Origin: Ignavibacteria bacterium
GTDB lineage: Bacteria > Bacteroidota > Ignavibacteria > Kapaibacteriales > UBA4661
Assembly (NCBI GenBank): GCA_014654705.1
Contig: JACVZY010000081.1
Location: forward strand, 154,021 to 218,020
Direction of reading: 5' to 3'
DNA length: 64,000 nt
Shown: positions 17,446 to 25,357 of the stretch, in pieces
Numbering within the stretch: position 1 is the first letter of the stretch
Layout of the letters: each line of letters begins with the position of its first letter
Position numbers and translations under genes: made by a program
The notes under the pieces: generated by a model
What the model was told of the DNA's origin: nothing
Databases searched by the model: none
Seen by the model: the letters and a program-made list of their open reading frames with translations, nothing else

Positions 17446-18870
17446 TTATGCCGTCACAGTCAGTTGTTGGTATTCTGCCACAGGCAAATCGGCTTCTCGC
17501 CACGCATTAAAGCCACCGATAACATTGACAACGTGCTTAAAACCATTCTTCTGCAAGCAACTTGCCGCTATTGCCGAGCGGTCTCCACCGGCACAGTACA
17601 CAACCACCGTACGATTTGGGGGCAATTCCGCAAGGCGGCGCTGTAAATAACCCGCGTGAATATGTTTTGCTCCGCCGATAACGCCCTTCTCAACTTCTGA
17701 GGTGGCACGCACGTCCAGCAGTTCCAAATTGCCGGAGAGGAGAAGCATTTGGTGCAGGTCGCGGACGTTGATTTGCTCAAGCGTTGCCGTTTCATTCCCC
17801 GCAAATGACCATTCCTCGATGTCCGGCACAAATCCAATCACCGTATCCAGACCAATCCGCACAAGCGACCGTACAAGTTCTTCCACGCGATGCTCCGGCG
17901 CAACCAAGAGAAATGGCTTGCCGTACTCCAGCATCCATCCCGCCCATGTTGTGAAGGATAGATTATCTTGAATGTTCAGGCTGCCCGGAATATGACCGCC
18001 GGCAAACGAGGTTTTGCCGCGTGTGTCCACGATCGTTACGCCATCGCGGATTACCATTTTGAGGTCATCCACCGAGTATTTGCGCGGTTTGGGGAGAGCT
18101 TCGAGAGCCGGACGCTGCTCTTTATTCATGGTTTTCATCATAGCAAAGTACGCAGGCGGTTCGGGCTGACCTTTCAAGATTTCTTGCACAAACTCTTCTT
18201 CGTTTTCAATGCGGAGCGCCCAATTGGTCAATTTTTCATATCCGACAGTAGAAAATGGCACTGCGCCAAGCGATTTGCCACACGCAGAGCCTGCACCGTG
18301 TCCGGGCAGAACTTGGAGGTAATCGGGCAGAGACTTGAAGCGTTGGAGCGAGCGAAACATTTGTCGTGCGCCTTGCTCCATAGTGTTCTTGTATCCGGCA
18401 GCACGTTCCAAAAGGTCGGGTCGCCCGACATCGCCCACAAAAACGAAATCTCCGGTCGCCATCATCACGGGCTGGCTACTATTTTTCGTATCGGTTATCA
18501 GGAAAGAAATGTGCTCCGGGGTGTGTCCGGGCGTGTGCCACACGTCAATTTTGACGTTCCCGACCATAAACGACGAGCCTTCGCGCAAGGCAATATGCGG
18601 AAGCGCGTATTGCCATTCCGCCCCGCCTTCGTTAGAAAGATACAGTTCTGCTCCGGTCTCCCGGGCAAGTTCCCGCGAACCGGTCAGGAAGTCAGCGTGA
18701 ATGTGGGTCTCGGCAATATGCGTGATGCGGAGTTTTTCTTCTGCCGCAATCTGCCGATAAATATCGGTGTCGCGTTTTGCATCAATAACGAGCGCTTCGC
18801 CCGTGGCTTGGCAACCAATGAGGTAGCTTGCCTGCGCAAGCCCTTTGTCATAGACAAGACGAAAAAACAT
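17446..18870 (-). CDS. CstB-like persulfide dioxygenase-rhodanese fusion
   Basis: 474 residues in three domains. Residues 1-250 are a metallo-beta-lactamase fold of the ETHE1 type: THIHADF (His56, His58, Asp60), HTPGHTPEH (His116), TGD (Asp141) and PGHG (His191); the His116/Asp141/His56 set corresponds to the iron ligands of persulfide dioxygenase. Residues about 262-352 form a rhodanese domain with no cysteine (LLVAPEHRVEE at the loop), and residues about 365-465 an active one with VVYCAGGDRSA (Cys426). This matches the layout of staphylococcal CstB, which oxidises persulfides and releases thiosulfate. It lies first after the Crp/Fnr gene, with a promoter and operator-like site at 18926-18969. 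Confidence 0.9.
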   Translation of the reverse strand: MFFRLVYDKGLAQASYLIGCQATGEALVIDAKRDTDIYRQIAAEEKLRITHIAETHIHADFLTGSRELARETGAELYLSNEGGAEWQYALPHIALREGSSFMVGNVKIDVWHTPGHTPEHISFLITDTKNSSQPVMMATGDFVFVGDVGRPDLLERAAGYKNTMEQGARQMFRSLQRFKSLPDYLQVLPGHGAGSACGKSLGAVPFSTVGYEKLTNWALRIENEEEFVQEILKGQPEPPAYFAMMKTMNKEQRPALEALPKPRKYSVDDLKMVIRDGVTIVDTRGKTSFAGGHIPGSLNIQDNLSFTTWAGWMLEYGKPFLLVAPEHRVEELVRSLVRIGLDTVIGFVPDIEEWSFAGNETATLEQINVRDLHQMLLLSGNLELLDVRATSEVEKGVIGGAKHIHAGYLQRRLAELPPNRTVVVYCAGGDRSAIAASCLQKNGFKHVVNVIGGFNAWREADLPVAEYQQLTVTA

Positions 18871-18925
18871 AGCGTTTGAGGTTGGTACAGGAAAAAGATT
18901 TCAACACTGTCTCTTGAATACGCTA

Positions 18926-18969
18926 CAAATCTAACGAAACCCATTGGAGAACGTTGGTGACATTATCAC
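18926..18969 (-). promoter_or_regulatory. Promoter with upstream activator-like palindrome
   Basis: On the minus strand a perfect -7 box TAGATTTG (18933-18926) has no TTTG at the -33 position. Instead the palindrome GTGA-taatg-TCAC (18969-18957) is centred about 41 bp before the predicted start near 18922, the class II position for Crp/Fnr activators. The spacer between half-sites is 5 nt, one shorter than the E. coli CRP site. The transcript would reach the CstB-like gene after about 50 nt. Confidence 0.5.
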
Positions 18970-19036
18970 AGTACGAAAAAAATGCCCGTTTTTCGTGTTT
19001 TTTTTGGAAATTCCCCTTCCCACCAATTCCCCTCGT

Positions 19037-19687
19037 TTACCGTCTTGCAAAATGAAGAAGCCCGTTGCGATTAAGCACCACGACCGCTCCACGCGCAAGT
19101 TGCACCAGCCCTTCGCGCTCAAATTCTTTCAGCGTTCGGCTTACTACTTCGCGGGCAGTTCCTAATTCGGCAGCCAATTCCTCGTGGGTTTTGGAGACGT
19201 GGTCAGCGTGTTTGGTCAGTGTTGCCAAAAGCTCCGCAAGGCGTTCGTCCATACGCCGGAAAACCACTTCTTCGATAAGCAGCATCACGTCGGTCAGGCG
19301 TGATGCAAACTGGCTGAAGAGATAATTGCGGGCTTCATGCGAGCGCTCAACAAGGCGCTGAAACTCTTCGGTTGAGAGCGTCAGCAAGGTTGCATCTTCC
19401 TCCACCACGGCTGAGGCTTGGTGAATAGGGTGCGAGAGAGCGCACGACATCGAAAGAATACAGCTTTCCCCCGTGCCAATGCGGTAGAGCGTTATTTCGC
19501 GCCCAGTCTCGCTCAGTTTGTATATGCGCACAACGCCCGACTCCACAAAGCCAATTTTCCCGCAGCCTGCGCCTTCGGTGAAGATAGAAGTTCCCGCTTT
19601 TACGTGCGAAACCATAATCGGAGTCGAGCGCAAAAATGGCAAGAAATCGAAAAGATGGGAGGTTTTTGGGAGGGGTTTCATAGTCAT
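19037..19687 (-). CDS. Crp/Fnr-family transcriptional regulator with paired cysteines
   Basis: 216 residues: an N-terminal cyclic-nucleotide-binding-type beta-roll (about 15-125), a long dimer helix, and a winged helix. The recognition helix TAREVVSRTLKEFEREGLV carries Arg179, Glu180 and Arg184, equivalent to the CRP residues that read TGTGA. In the effector pocket the motif is GESCILSMSCALSHPIHQAS: Gly-Glu is kept, but the Arg that binds cAMP phosphate is replaced (HQAS), and Cys76 and Cys82 lie in the loop. It probably senses something other than cAMP, perhaps a thiol-reactive or sulfur signal. It lies 56 bp after the adenylate cyclase and 166 bp before the CstB-like gene, all in one direction. 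Confidence 0.9.
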   Translation of the reverse strand: MTMKPLPKTSHLFDFLPFLRSTPIMVSHVKAGTSIFTEGAGCGKIGFVESGVVRIYKLSETGREITLYRIGTGESCILSMSCALSHPIHQASAVVEEDATLLTLSTEEFQRLVERSHEARNYLFSQFASRLTDVMLLIEEVVFRRMDERLAELLATLTKHADHVSKTHEELAAELGTAREVVSRTLKEFEREGLVQLARGAVVVLNRNGLLHFARR

Positions 19688-19743
19688 AGTTGGTGATTAG
19701 ATGCAAACGGTGGGGTGGTAGTGATATCATTGTAATCTGTCGT

Positions 19744-21630
19744 TCATATCGTAAAATTGTAACCGAGCTCGGCTGGAGGCATCACGCCGCCTGGCTTCGC
19801 TACGAGAAAGTATGTGTTCATCATCCCGCGCCCCTTCAATTCAATCATCCCGCGCTCCTCAAAAACGCAGTCATTTTGAAGGAGTTGATATATCTCTTCG
19901 GTACAATGGATTCTTCCTGCCTCTCCATGAGATTCCATGCGGCTTGCGATATTAACAGTATCGCCCCAGAGGTCAAAAGCAAATTTTTTCTTGCCGATAA
20001 CGCCCGCCACCACTGCTCCTGTGTGCATCCCAACGCGTAATTCCAAATTGGTGCGATACATTTCGTTGAAGCGTACCAGTTCCGCGACCATTTCCAGTGC
20101 TGCTCGTGCAGCCGCGTGTGCGTGGTCGTCACGCTTTTGCGGCAAACCACTCGCAACCATGTAGCAATCACCAATGGTCTTAATTTTCTCCAAGCCGTGC
20201 TTTTCCAAGACCGTATCGAACATGATGAAGACTTCCGACAGAATCTGCACCAGTTCCTCCGGCAGCATACTGGCAGCAAGTGGCGTAAAATTGGCAATGT
20301 CGGCAAAAAAGACGGTGGCGTTGGTGTAGCGCTGGGCAAAGTTCAATTCGCCGGCTTTTAAGCGCTCGGCGATACTAGCGGGCATGATATTGAGCAAAAG
20401 CGTATCGGCATTGATTTTTTCGGCTTCCAATTCTGTTTGCTTTTGCCGCAGTGCGCTGTTCAAGTGGCGACTTTGCCGAAAACTGACCGCGAAATAGACC
20501 AAAAAGCCCAAAGCCAGCGTTGTTACTGCGATGGAAGCATTGCGCAGCAGTTCGTTTTTGTCGGCATCTTTTTGGAGCATGAGTAGTTCTTGTTCGCGTT
20601 TTTCGGATTCATAGCGCGAGTTGAGTTCTGCCACAAGTTTTGCGCTCCGCTCATTGAAAAGTGAGTCTTTCAGCGCATCGCGCAGGCGGCGGTACGTGTT
20701 TGCCTCGCGGAAATCATTGGATGCCTCGTGAGAATTTGCGAGCGCCGCGTAGAGGTCGTTGATTTCGCGGCGGTCTCCCGAGCGTTCTGCAAAATTCAGT
20801 GCTTGAGTAAGGGTTTTGACCGAGGCAGCATATTTTTTCTGATTGAAATAGACAATCCCCGTGTTGTCGAGAGCCAGCGCCTTGCCGCGCAAATCAGCAA
20901 GCGAATCGTAAAGGGCAAATGCACTGCGGAACATGGCAAGCGCCGAATCATAGTGTCCTTGAAGGCGTAGAATCCATCCAATGTTATTGGTGAGAGTCGC
21001 AATACCACGCCGCTCATTCAGTGTGCGCCGTAGGCTCAAGGCGGTGGAATAATACATCATCGCGCTGTCAAAAAGCCTCTTATTGCCGAAGCAGTTGCCC
21101 ATGTAGTGCTTGGTTTCGGCAATTTCGCTTGCGCCTCCGTGCTGCTTCCACAAATCCAGTGCCTTTCGGAGATATTCGAGTGCTTTGTCGTTTTCGCGCT
21201 GCACCTCATACACACGACCAATGTTGTGCAAAGCCCTTGCTATTCCTTGTGTATCGGTAAGAGCTTCACTTTTTTTGAGCGCGTCGAAATGATAACTCGC
21301 CGCCACCGCATACAAGCCTTGAATCCGCGCCGCCACGCCAAAAGCATTTTGCGAAAGCGCAATGCCACGCTCGTACCTGAGACGACGGGCAAGCTCAAGC
21401 GCCTGCTCGGCGTAACGCATAGCCGAAAGCGCATCACGAAAGTTGAGTTGGGAAGCAAGCGCAAGCAGCGTTTTGACGCGCAAACTATCTTCCGATGCAC
21501 TTGTCAGAACGGCACGAAGCGAGTCCACCGACCGTTCCTGCGCACCGAGCGGCGGCAAGAGCAGAACATACCACAGCGCAAGAACAATCACGCCAAGGCG
21601 TAGGAGTAGATGACCGGGGGCATGGAGCAA
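19744..21630 (-). CDS. TPR-containing membrane adenylate cyclase (class III)
   Basis: 628 residues read from a TTG at 21630; there is no in-frame ATG before residue 71, and the TTG start restores a clean signal/anchor sequence (LLLRLGVIVLALWYVLLLPPLGA). The periplasmic part (about 35-335) is a row of TPR repeats, then a coiled coil, one transmembrane helix (about 364-384) and a cytoplasmic cyclase domain (about 430-620). The metal-binding residues are Asp443 (FFADIANF) and Asp488, the adenine-selecting pair is Lys484 (KIKTIGD) and Asp553 (FDLWGD), and the transition-state residues are Asn560 and Arg564. All are intact, so it should make cAMP in response to periplasmic events. It lies directly upstream of the Crp/Fnr gene. 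Confidence 0.93.
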   Translation of the reverse strand: MLHAPGHLLLRLGVIVLALWYVLLLPPLGAQERSVDSLRAVLTSASEDSLRVKTLLALASQLNFRDALSAMRYAEQALELARRLRYERGIALSQNAFGVAARIQGLYAVAASYHFDALKKSEALTDTQGIARALHNIGRVYEVQRENDKALEYLRKALDLWKQHGGASEIAETKHYMGNCFGNKRLFDSAMMYYSTALSLRRTLNERRGIATLTNNIGWILRLQGHYDSALAMFRSAFALYDSLADLRGKALALDNTGIVYFNQKKYAASVKTLTQALNFAERSGDRREINDLYAALANSHEASNDFREANTYRRLRDALKDSLFNERSAKLVAELNSRYESEKREQELLMLQKDADKNELLRNASIAVTTLALGFLVYFAVSFRQSRHLNSALRQKQTELEAEKINADTLLLNIMPASIAERLKAGELNFAQRYTNATVFFADIANFTPLAASMLPEELVQILSEVFIMFDTVLEKHGLEKIKTIGDCYMVASGLPQKRDDHAHAAARAALEMVAELVRFNEMYRTNLELRVGMHTGAVVAGVIGKKKFAFDLWGDTVNIASRMESHGEAGRIHCTEEIYQLLQNDCVFEERGMIELKGRGMMNTYFLVAKPGGVMPPAELGYNFTI

Positions 21631-21995
21631 GAGAATGAAAAGAAATAAAGTGAAGGAAAGGACGAAGTATAGTTCCTTATTGCGTAAAGTACTGTACCTC
21701 GAAATGTTGTCAATACCAGAGTAAGTAAGCGGCTTTGCCGCTTGCTATACACACGAATGAACTCAAATTGGTATTACACCTCGTGTTTTGAATTTGTACG
21801 CTTTGTACTTTACCGATCTGTACTTTTCTTCGACGTTAAGATAAATGAAAAATCATACCGTGAACGCAACCGCAATATAGAAAACTCAGAGCAAGTGGTA
21901 ATAGGAAATTTCTCCTTGAAAGTGGTATATTCGTTGTATTGCCTCGCTTTTTTCACTTTGCGCGATGCTACCATTTTGGAACCAACAAACTCGCT

Positions 21996-23192
21996 ATGAC
22001 CTCAGAACATCAGCAACTACAACAACAAGCATCAACACCTCAGCATACAATCTTGGTTGTGGACGATGAAGAGAAAAATCGTTTAGCAATTAGTGCTGTC
22101 TTGCGCCATGCTCCTATTCTATATACTGTGCTGACTGCTCCCAATGGTCTGGAGGGAAACCAAATAGCCGCAGAAAAGAAGCCGAATTTGATTATCATGG
22201 ACTGGATGATGCCGGAGATGAGCGGTTTGGAGGCATTGACTTTGCTGAAAGCCAGCGAAGAAACGCACGATATTCCGATTATTATGCTGACAGGATTCGG
22301 GTCGTCGAAGCACGTTGAAGCCGCTTTGAATGCTGGTGCGGCAGATTATTTGCGTATCCCTGTGGACAAAACGGAGCTGCTTGCCAGAGTGCGCTCTGCC
22401 ATTGCGCTTGCGGAATCGTACTCGCAAATCAAGGAGCAATCGGAGCGCTTGGAGGTTCAGAATCGTAAACTTCGTGCGCTCAATCACGAAAAAAACGAGT
22501 TTTTGGGGATTGCTGCCCACGATTTGAAAAATCCGCTGAATAATATCAGCGATTTGGCGCGGATAATTGAGACTGAAATTGAGAATGTACCCAAGAGCGA
22601 AATACAAGATTTTGCGCGACTTATACGGCAATCTGCCGGCAAAATGTTTGAATTGGTGCGTAATCTTTTGGATGTGAACGCCATCGAAGAAGGTGGCATA
22701 AAGCCTGTGAGCACAGAATTCGATATTCGAGAAACCATCAATAGAGTGGTGGAAAGCTATACGCAACGGGCAATGCTAAAAAATATTCTGCTGCACTATT
22801 CCTTTCCCGATGAGGCGCTCCTTGCTTTTGCCGACGAACGTTTGACCGAGCAAGTCGTGGAGAACATCGTCTCTAATGCCGTTAAATACTCGCCGTCGGG
22901 CAAAAATATTGTTGTCATAGTGTCGGAGGAGAGCCTTGTCGAAGAGGGAGATTTCCTGAGAATTGAGGTTCAAGACGAAGGACCCGGCATCAGTGCGGAG
23001 GATATGCCGAAGCTCTTCGGGAAATTTTCGCGTCTTTCTGCACAACCCACAGGCGGCGAACATTCGACGGGGCTTGGGCTTTCGATTGCGAAAAGCCTCG
23101 CAGAAGCGATGAATGGCAAGCTCCGATGTGAATCTGTGTTGGGCAGTGGTGCGAGGTTTATTCTCCACGTTCCAAAGGGATACATTCGGTAG
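21996..23192 (+). CDS. Receiver-histidine kinase (REC-HisKA-HATPase)
   Basis: Soluble signalling protein of 398 residues from the ATG at 21996. Residues about 17-138 form a receiver with the acidic pair DDE, phospho-acceptor Asp69 (IIMDWMMPEMSG) and Thr99, but the conserved Lys is replaced: the usual Y-L-x-K-P is here YLRIP (Ile121). A short coiled coil leads to HisKA with His175 (AAHDLKNPL) and an HATPase domain with N box VVENIVSNAVKYSP, G1 DEGPGIS and G2 STGLGLSIAK. It is divergent from the first cyclase and followed 123 bp later by the second cyclase, so it may control cAMP synthesis. Confidence 0.92.
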   Translation: MTSEHQQLQQQASTPQHTILVVDDEEKNRLAISAVLRHAPILYTVLTAPNGLEGNQIAAEKKPNLIIMDWMMPEMSGLEALTLLKASEETHDIPIIMLTGFGSSKHVEAALNAGAADYLRIPVDKTELLARVRSAIALAESYSQIKEQSERLEVQNRKLRALNHEKNEFLGIAAHDLKNPLNNISDLARIIETEIENVPKSEIQDFARLIRQSAGKMFELVRNLLDVNAIEEGGIKPVSTEFDIRETINRVVESYTQRAMLKNILLHYSFPDEALLAFADERLTEQVVENIVSNAVKYSPSGKNIVVIVSEESLVEEGDFLRIEVQDEGPGISAEDMPKLFGKFSRLSAQPTGGEHSTGLGLSIAKSLAEAMNGKLRCESVLGSGARFILHVPKGYIR

Positions 23193-23315
23193 AATTGTTT
23201 TTAGTCGGAGCGCTTCAAAATTTGGTAAATTGCTGTGGCTGACCAGTTCTTTACCGAGAATGCTTCCCCAACCGCATTAGTCATTCGTAGTACGCTTTTC
23301 TTTTTTTGACAAATT

Positions 23316-25106
23316 ATGGACTCAGAACACGCACTATATCATGCTTCACCGCACCAACCTTCATCTGAGCGCATTGCTCTCAAGCAGCGAATCATGGCGC
23401 TTGCGGCGCAGGCATATGGGCTTAGAAATAACAATTCGCACTATGCAAAAGAGTACGTCGCTGAAGCCCAGAAACTGGCAGAGAAAGCCGCTTTCAGCGA
23501 AGGAATTGCGGAATCTGTTCTGGTAAGTGGCGTGGTTCATTGCTGCGCGGCTGAGTATGATGTTGCGCTTCGGCATCTGGCAAAAGCGGTGGAACTGTAT
23601 GAGGCATTGGGGCAAGATTCGGCATTTCAAAAAACGATTGCTTTGGGCGGACAAAGCCGTGCTACGCGCTGGATGGGGATTGTCTATCGAAATATTGGTA
23701 TGCCGGTAACGGGTGTGGAGTATTGCAATCAATCACTCGTTCTTGCCGAAGAATCGAATAATCAAACACTCGTCGGGTTTGCTCTTATGGTTCTTGGCGA
23801 TTGTTACGTAACGCTGAATGAAAATGAAAAAGCAAAAGCATACCGTACGCAAGCTCTTGCTATTGCAAGCGGCACAGACGATAAAGAGCTTCAAAGCCAA
23901 GCTCTCTGGAGCATGGCGCGGAGTGCTGAAATGGATCGACAGTATGAGCAAGCGTATCAGTATTATCACCAAAGTTATCTTTTACGTGAGACTGTCGGTG
24001 ATTATTTGGGCATGGGAACTGCACGCTTTGGTATGGCTTCTGTCATGGAAAAACAAGGCAAACGGGCAAGAGCGCTCAGGATTTATATGCAGCTTTGGGC
24101 GAATTTTAAGTCGAACTCCTCCGGCGTTCCCCAGACAGAGGCGTTTATTACGATGGAGATTGGGAGGCTCTATGCCGCAAGCGTCAAACCAGAGCGAGCA
24201 TTGCCGTATTTGCGTCGTGCGCTGACGATTGGGCAAAAAGTAGGTGTGCAGCCGATTATTGCTTCTGCCAATGAAGCACTGGCAAATTTCTACAAGCAAA
24301 TCGGTGATTTTGAAACGGCGCTTTTACATTTCGAGGAATTTCACCGCATCAATGCCGACATTGCGCAGCGTGAATCAAAGCAAACCATACAGTATTTCCG
24401 TCAGGCGTTTGATTTTGAGCGGGCGCAAAAGGAAACAGAAATTTATCGTCTTCGCAACGAAGAGCTTGCCACCGCCTACGCGCAGAATGAACGCTTGCTG
24501 CTGAACGTCCTCCCCGAAGCAATAGCAGTGCGTATGAAAGCAGGTGAGACGACAATTGCCGAGCGCTTTAGCGATGTAACTGTCTTGTTTGCTGATATTG
24601 TCGGCTTTACGGAGCTTTCGGCGCATCGCTCTCCCGAAGAAGTGGTGGACATCCTGAATCGTATTTTCTCTGCATTCGATATTTTTTCTGAGCAGTACAA
24701 TTTGGAAAAAATTAAAACCATCGGCGATGCCTATATGATTGTCGGTGGTGCGCCCAATCCCTGCGACGACCATGCAGAATCTGTGGCGCGCTTGGCTCTG
24801 GAAATGCACGAGACGGTCAATCTTCTTTCGCGTAGCATGGGGCTGGATATTGCGCTGCGTATTGGAATGCACACCGGCGCAGTTGTGGCGGGGATTATCG
24901 GGCAAAAAAAATTCACCTACGACCTCTGGGGCGATACCGTCAACACGGCATCACGCATGGAATCACACGGTGAGGCGGGAAAAATTCATTGCACCGAAAC
25001 AGTAATGAAACGCCTTGAAGGGCGGTATGTCTTCGAGCAGCGCGAGCCGCTTGAAATCAAGGGGAAGGGGCTGATGACGACGTATTTTCTGATGGGGAAA
25101 CGGTAA
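23316..25106 (+). CDS. Cytoplasmic TPR adenylate cyclase (class III)
   Basis: 596 residues with no signal peptide or membrane helix. Residues about 45-350 form TPR-like helical repeats, followed by a coiled coil (about 355-392, RNEELATAYAQNERLLLNVLP) and a cyclase domain (about 413-595). Catalytic residues are Asp427 (LFADIVGF), Asp471, adenine-selecting Lys467 (KIKTIGD) and Asp536 (YDLWGD), with Asn543 and Arg547. Apart from location it is a close relative of the membrane cyclase at 19744, with the same DLWGDTVN-x-ASRMESHGEAG segment. The TPR part replaces the receptor and probably binds a protein partner, possibly the adjacent receiver-kinase. Confidence 0.93.
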   Translation: MDSEHALYHASPHQPSSERIALKQRIMALAAQAYGLRNNNSHYAKEYVAEAQKLAEKAAFSEGIAESVLVSGVVHCCAAEYDVALRHLAKAVELYEALGQDSAFQKTIALGGQSRATRWMGIVYRNIGMPVTGVEYCNQSLVLAEESNNQTLVGFALMVLGDCYVTLNENEKAKAYRTQALAIASGTDDKELQSQALWSMARSAEMDRQYEQAYQYYHQSYLLRETVGDYLGMGTARFGMASVMEKQGKRARALRIYMQLWANFKSNSSGVPQTEAFITMEIGRLYAASVKPERALPYLRRALTIGQKVGVQPIIASANEALANFYKQIGDFETALLHFEEFHRINADIAQRESKQTIQYFRQAFDFERAQKETEIYRLRNEELATAYAQNERLLLNVLPEAIAVRMKAGETTIAERFSDVTVLFADIVGFTELSAHRSPEEVVDILNRIFSAFDIFSEQYNLEKIKTIGDAYMIVGGAPNPCDDHAESVARLALEMHETVNLLSRSMGLDIALRIGMHTGAVVAGIIGQKKFTYDLWGDTVNTASRMESHGEAGKIHCTETVMKRLEGRYVFEQREPLEIKGKGLMTTYFLMGKR

Positions 25107-25219
25107 ATAAAACGTGCAGCGGTAAAAACGCCCTGCTGCAGTGGAAAAGTGTTTCTATTTTTGCTTGGGAAAACGTGTCTTCGTGCCGCAAGCGGTGCCA
25201 ATAAAGCGACAATATTGCA

Positions 25220-25253
25220 TTTCACCCCAAATATATGTCGTTTCACCCCAAAT
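25220..25253 (+). repeat. Two direct repeats with a 21-bp period
   Basis: TTTCACCCCAAAT occurs at 25220-25232 and again at 25241-25253, exactly 21 bp apart, or two helical turns. Same-face direct repeats with this period are the usual binding pattern of LytTR-type regulators. They lie about 105 bp before the propeller kinase gene. Confidence 0.55.
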
Positions 25254-25357
25254 TTCTTTCTTTGCGGCGTGGTTTTCTTATTTTCGCTCATGTTATGTTC
25301 ACGCAACGTGAAATCCGTCCACAATTCTTTTTTTGATTCTCAGAAATGAGATTGTAA

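Noticed and set aside
18973..18996. AT-rich hairpin ACGAAAAA/TTTTTCGT after the Crp/Fnr gene
   Set aside because: The T-run lies on the plus strand, where no gene ends; it is not convincing as a terminator for the minus-strand regulator gene.
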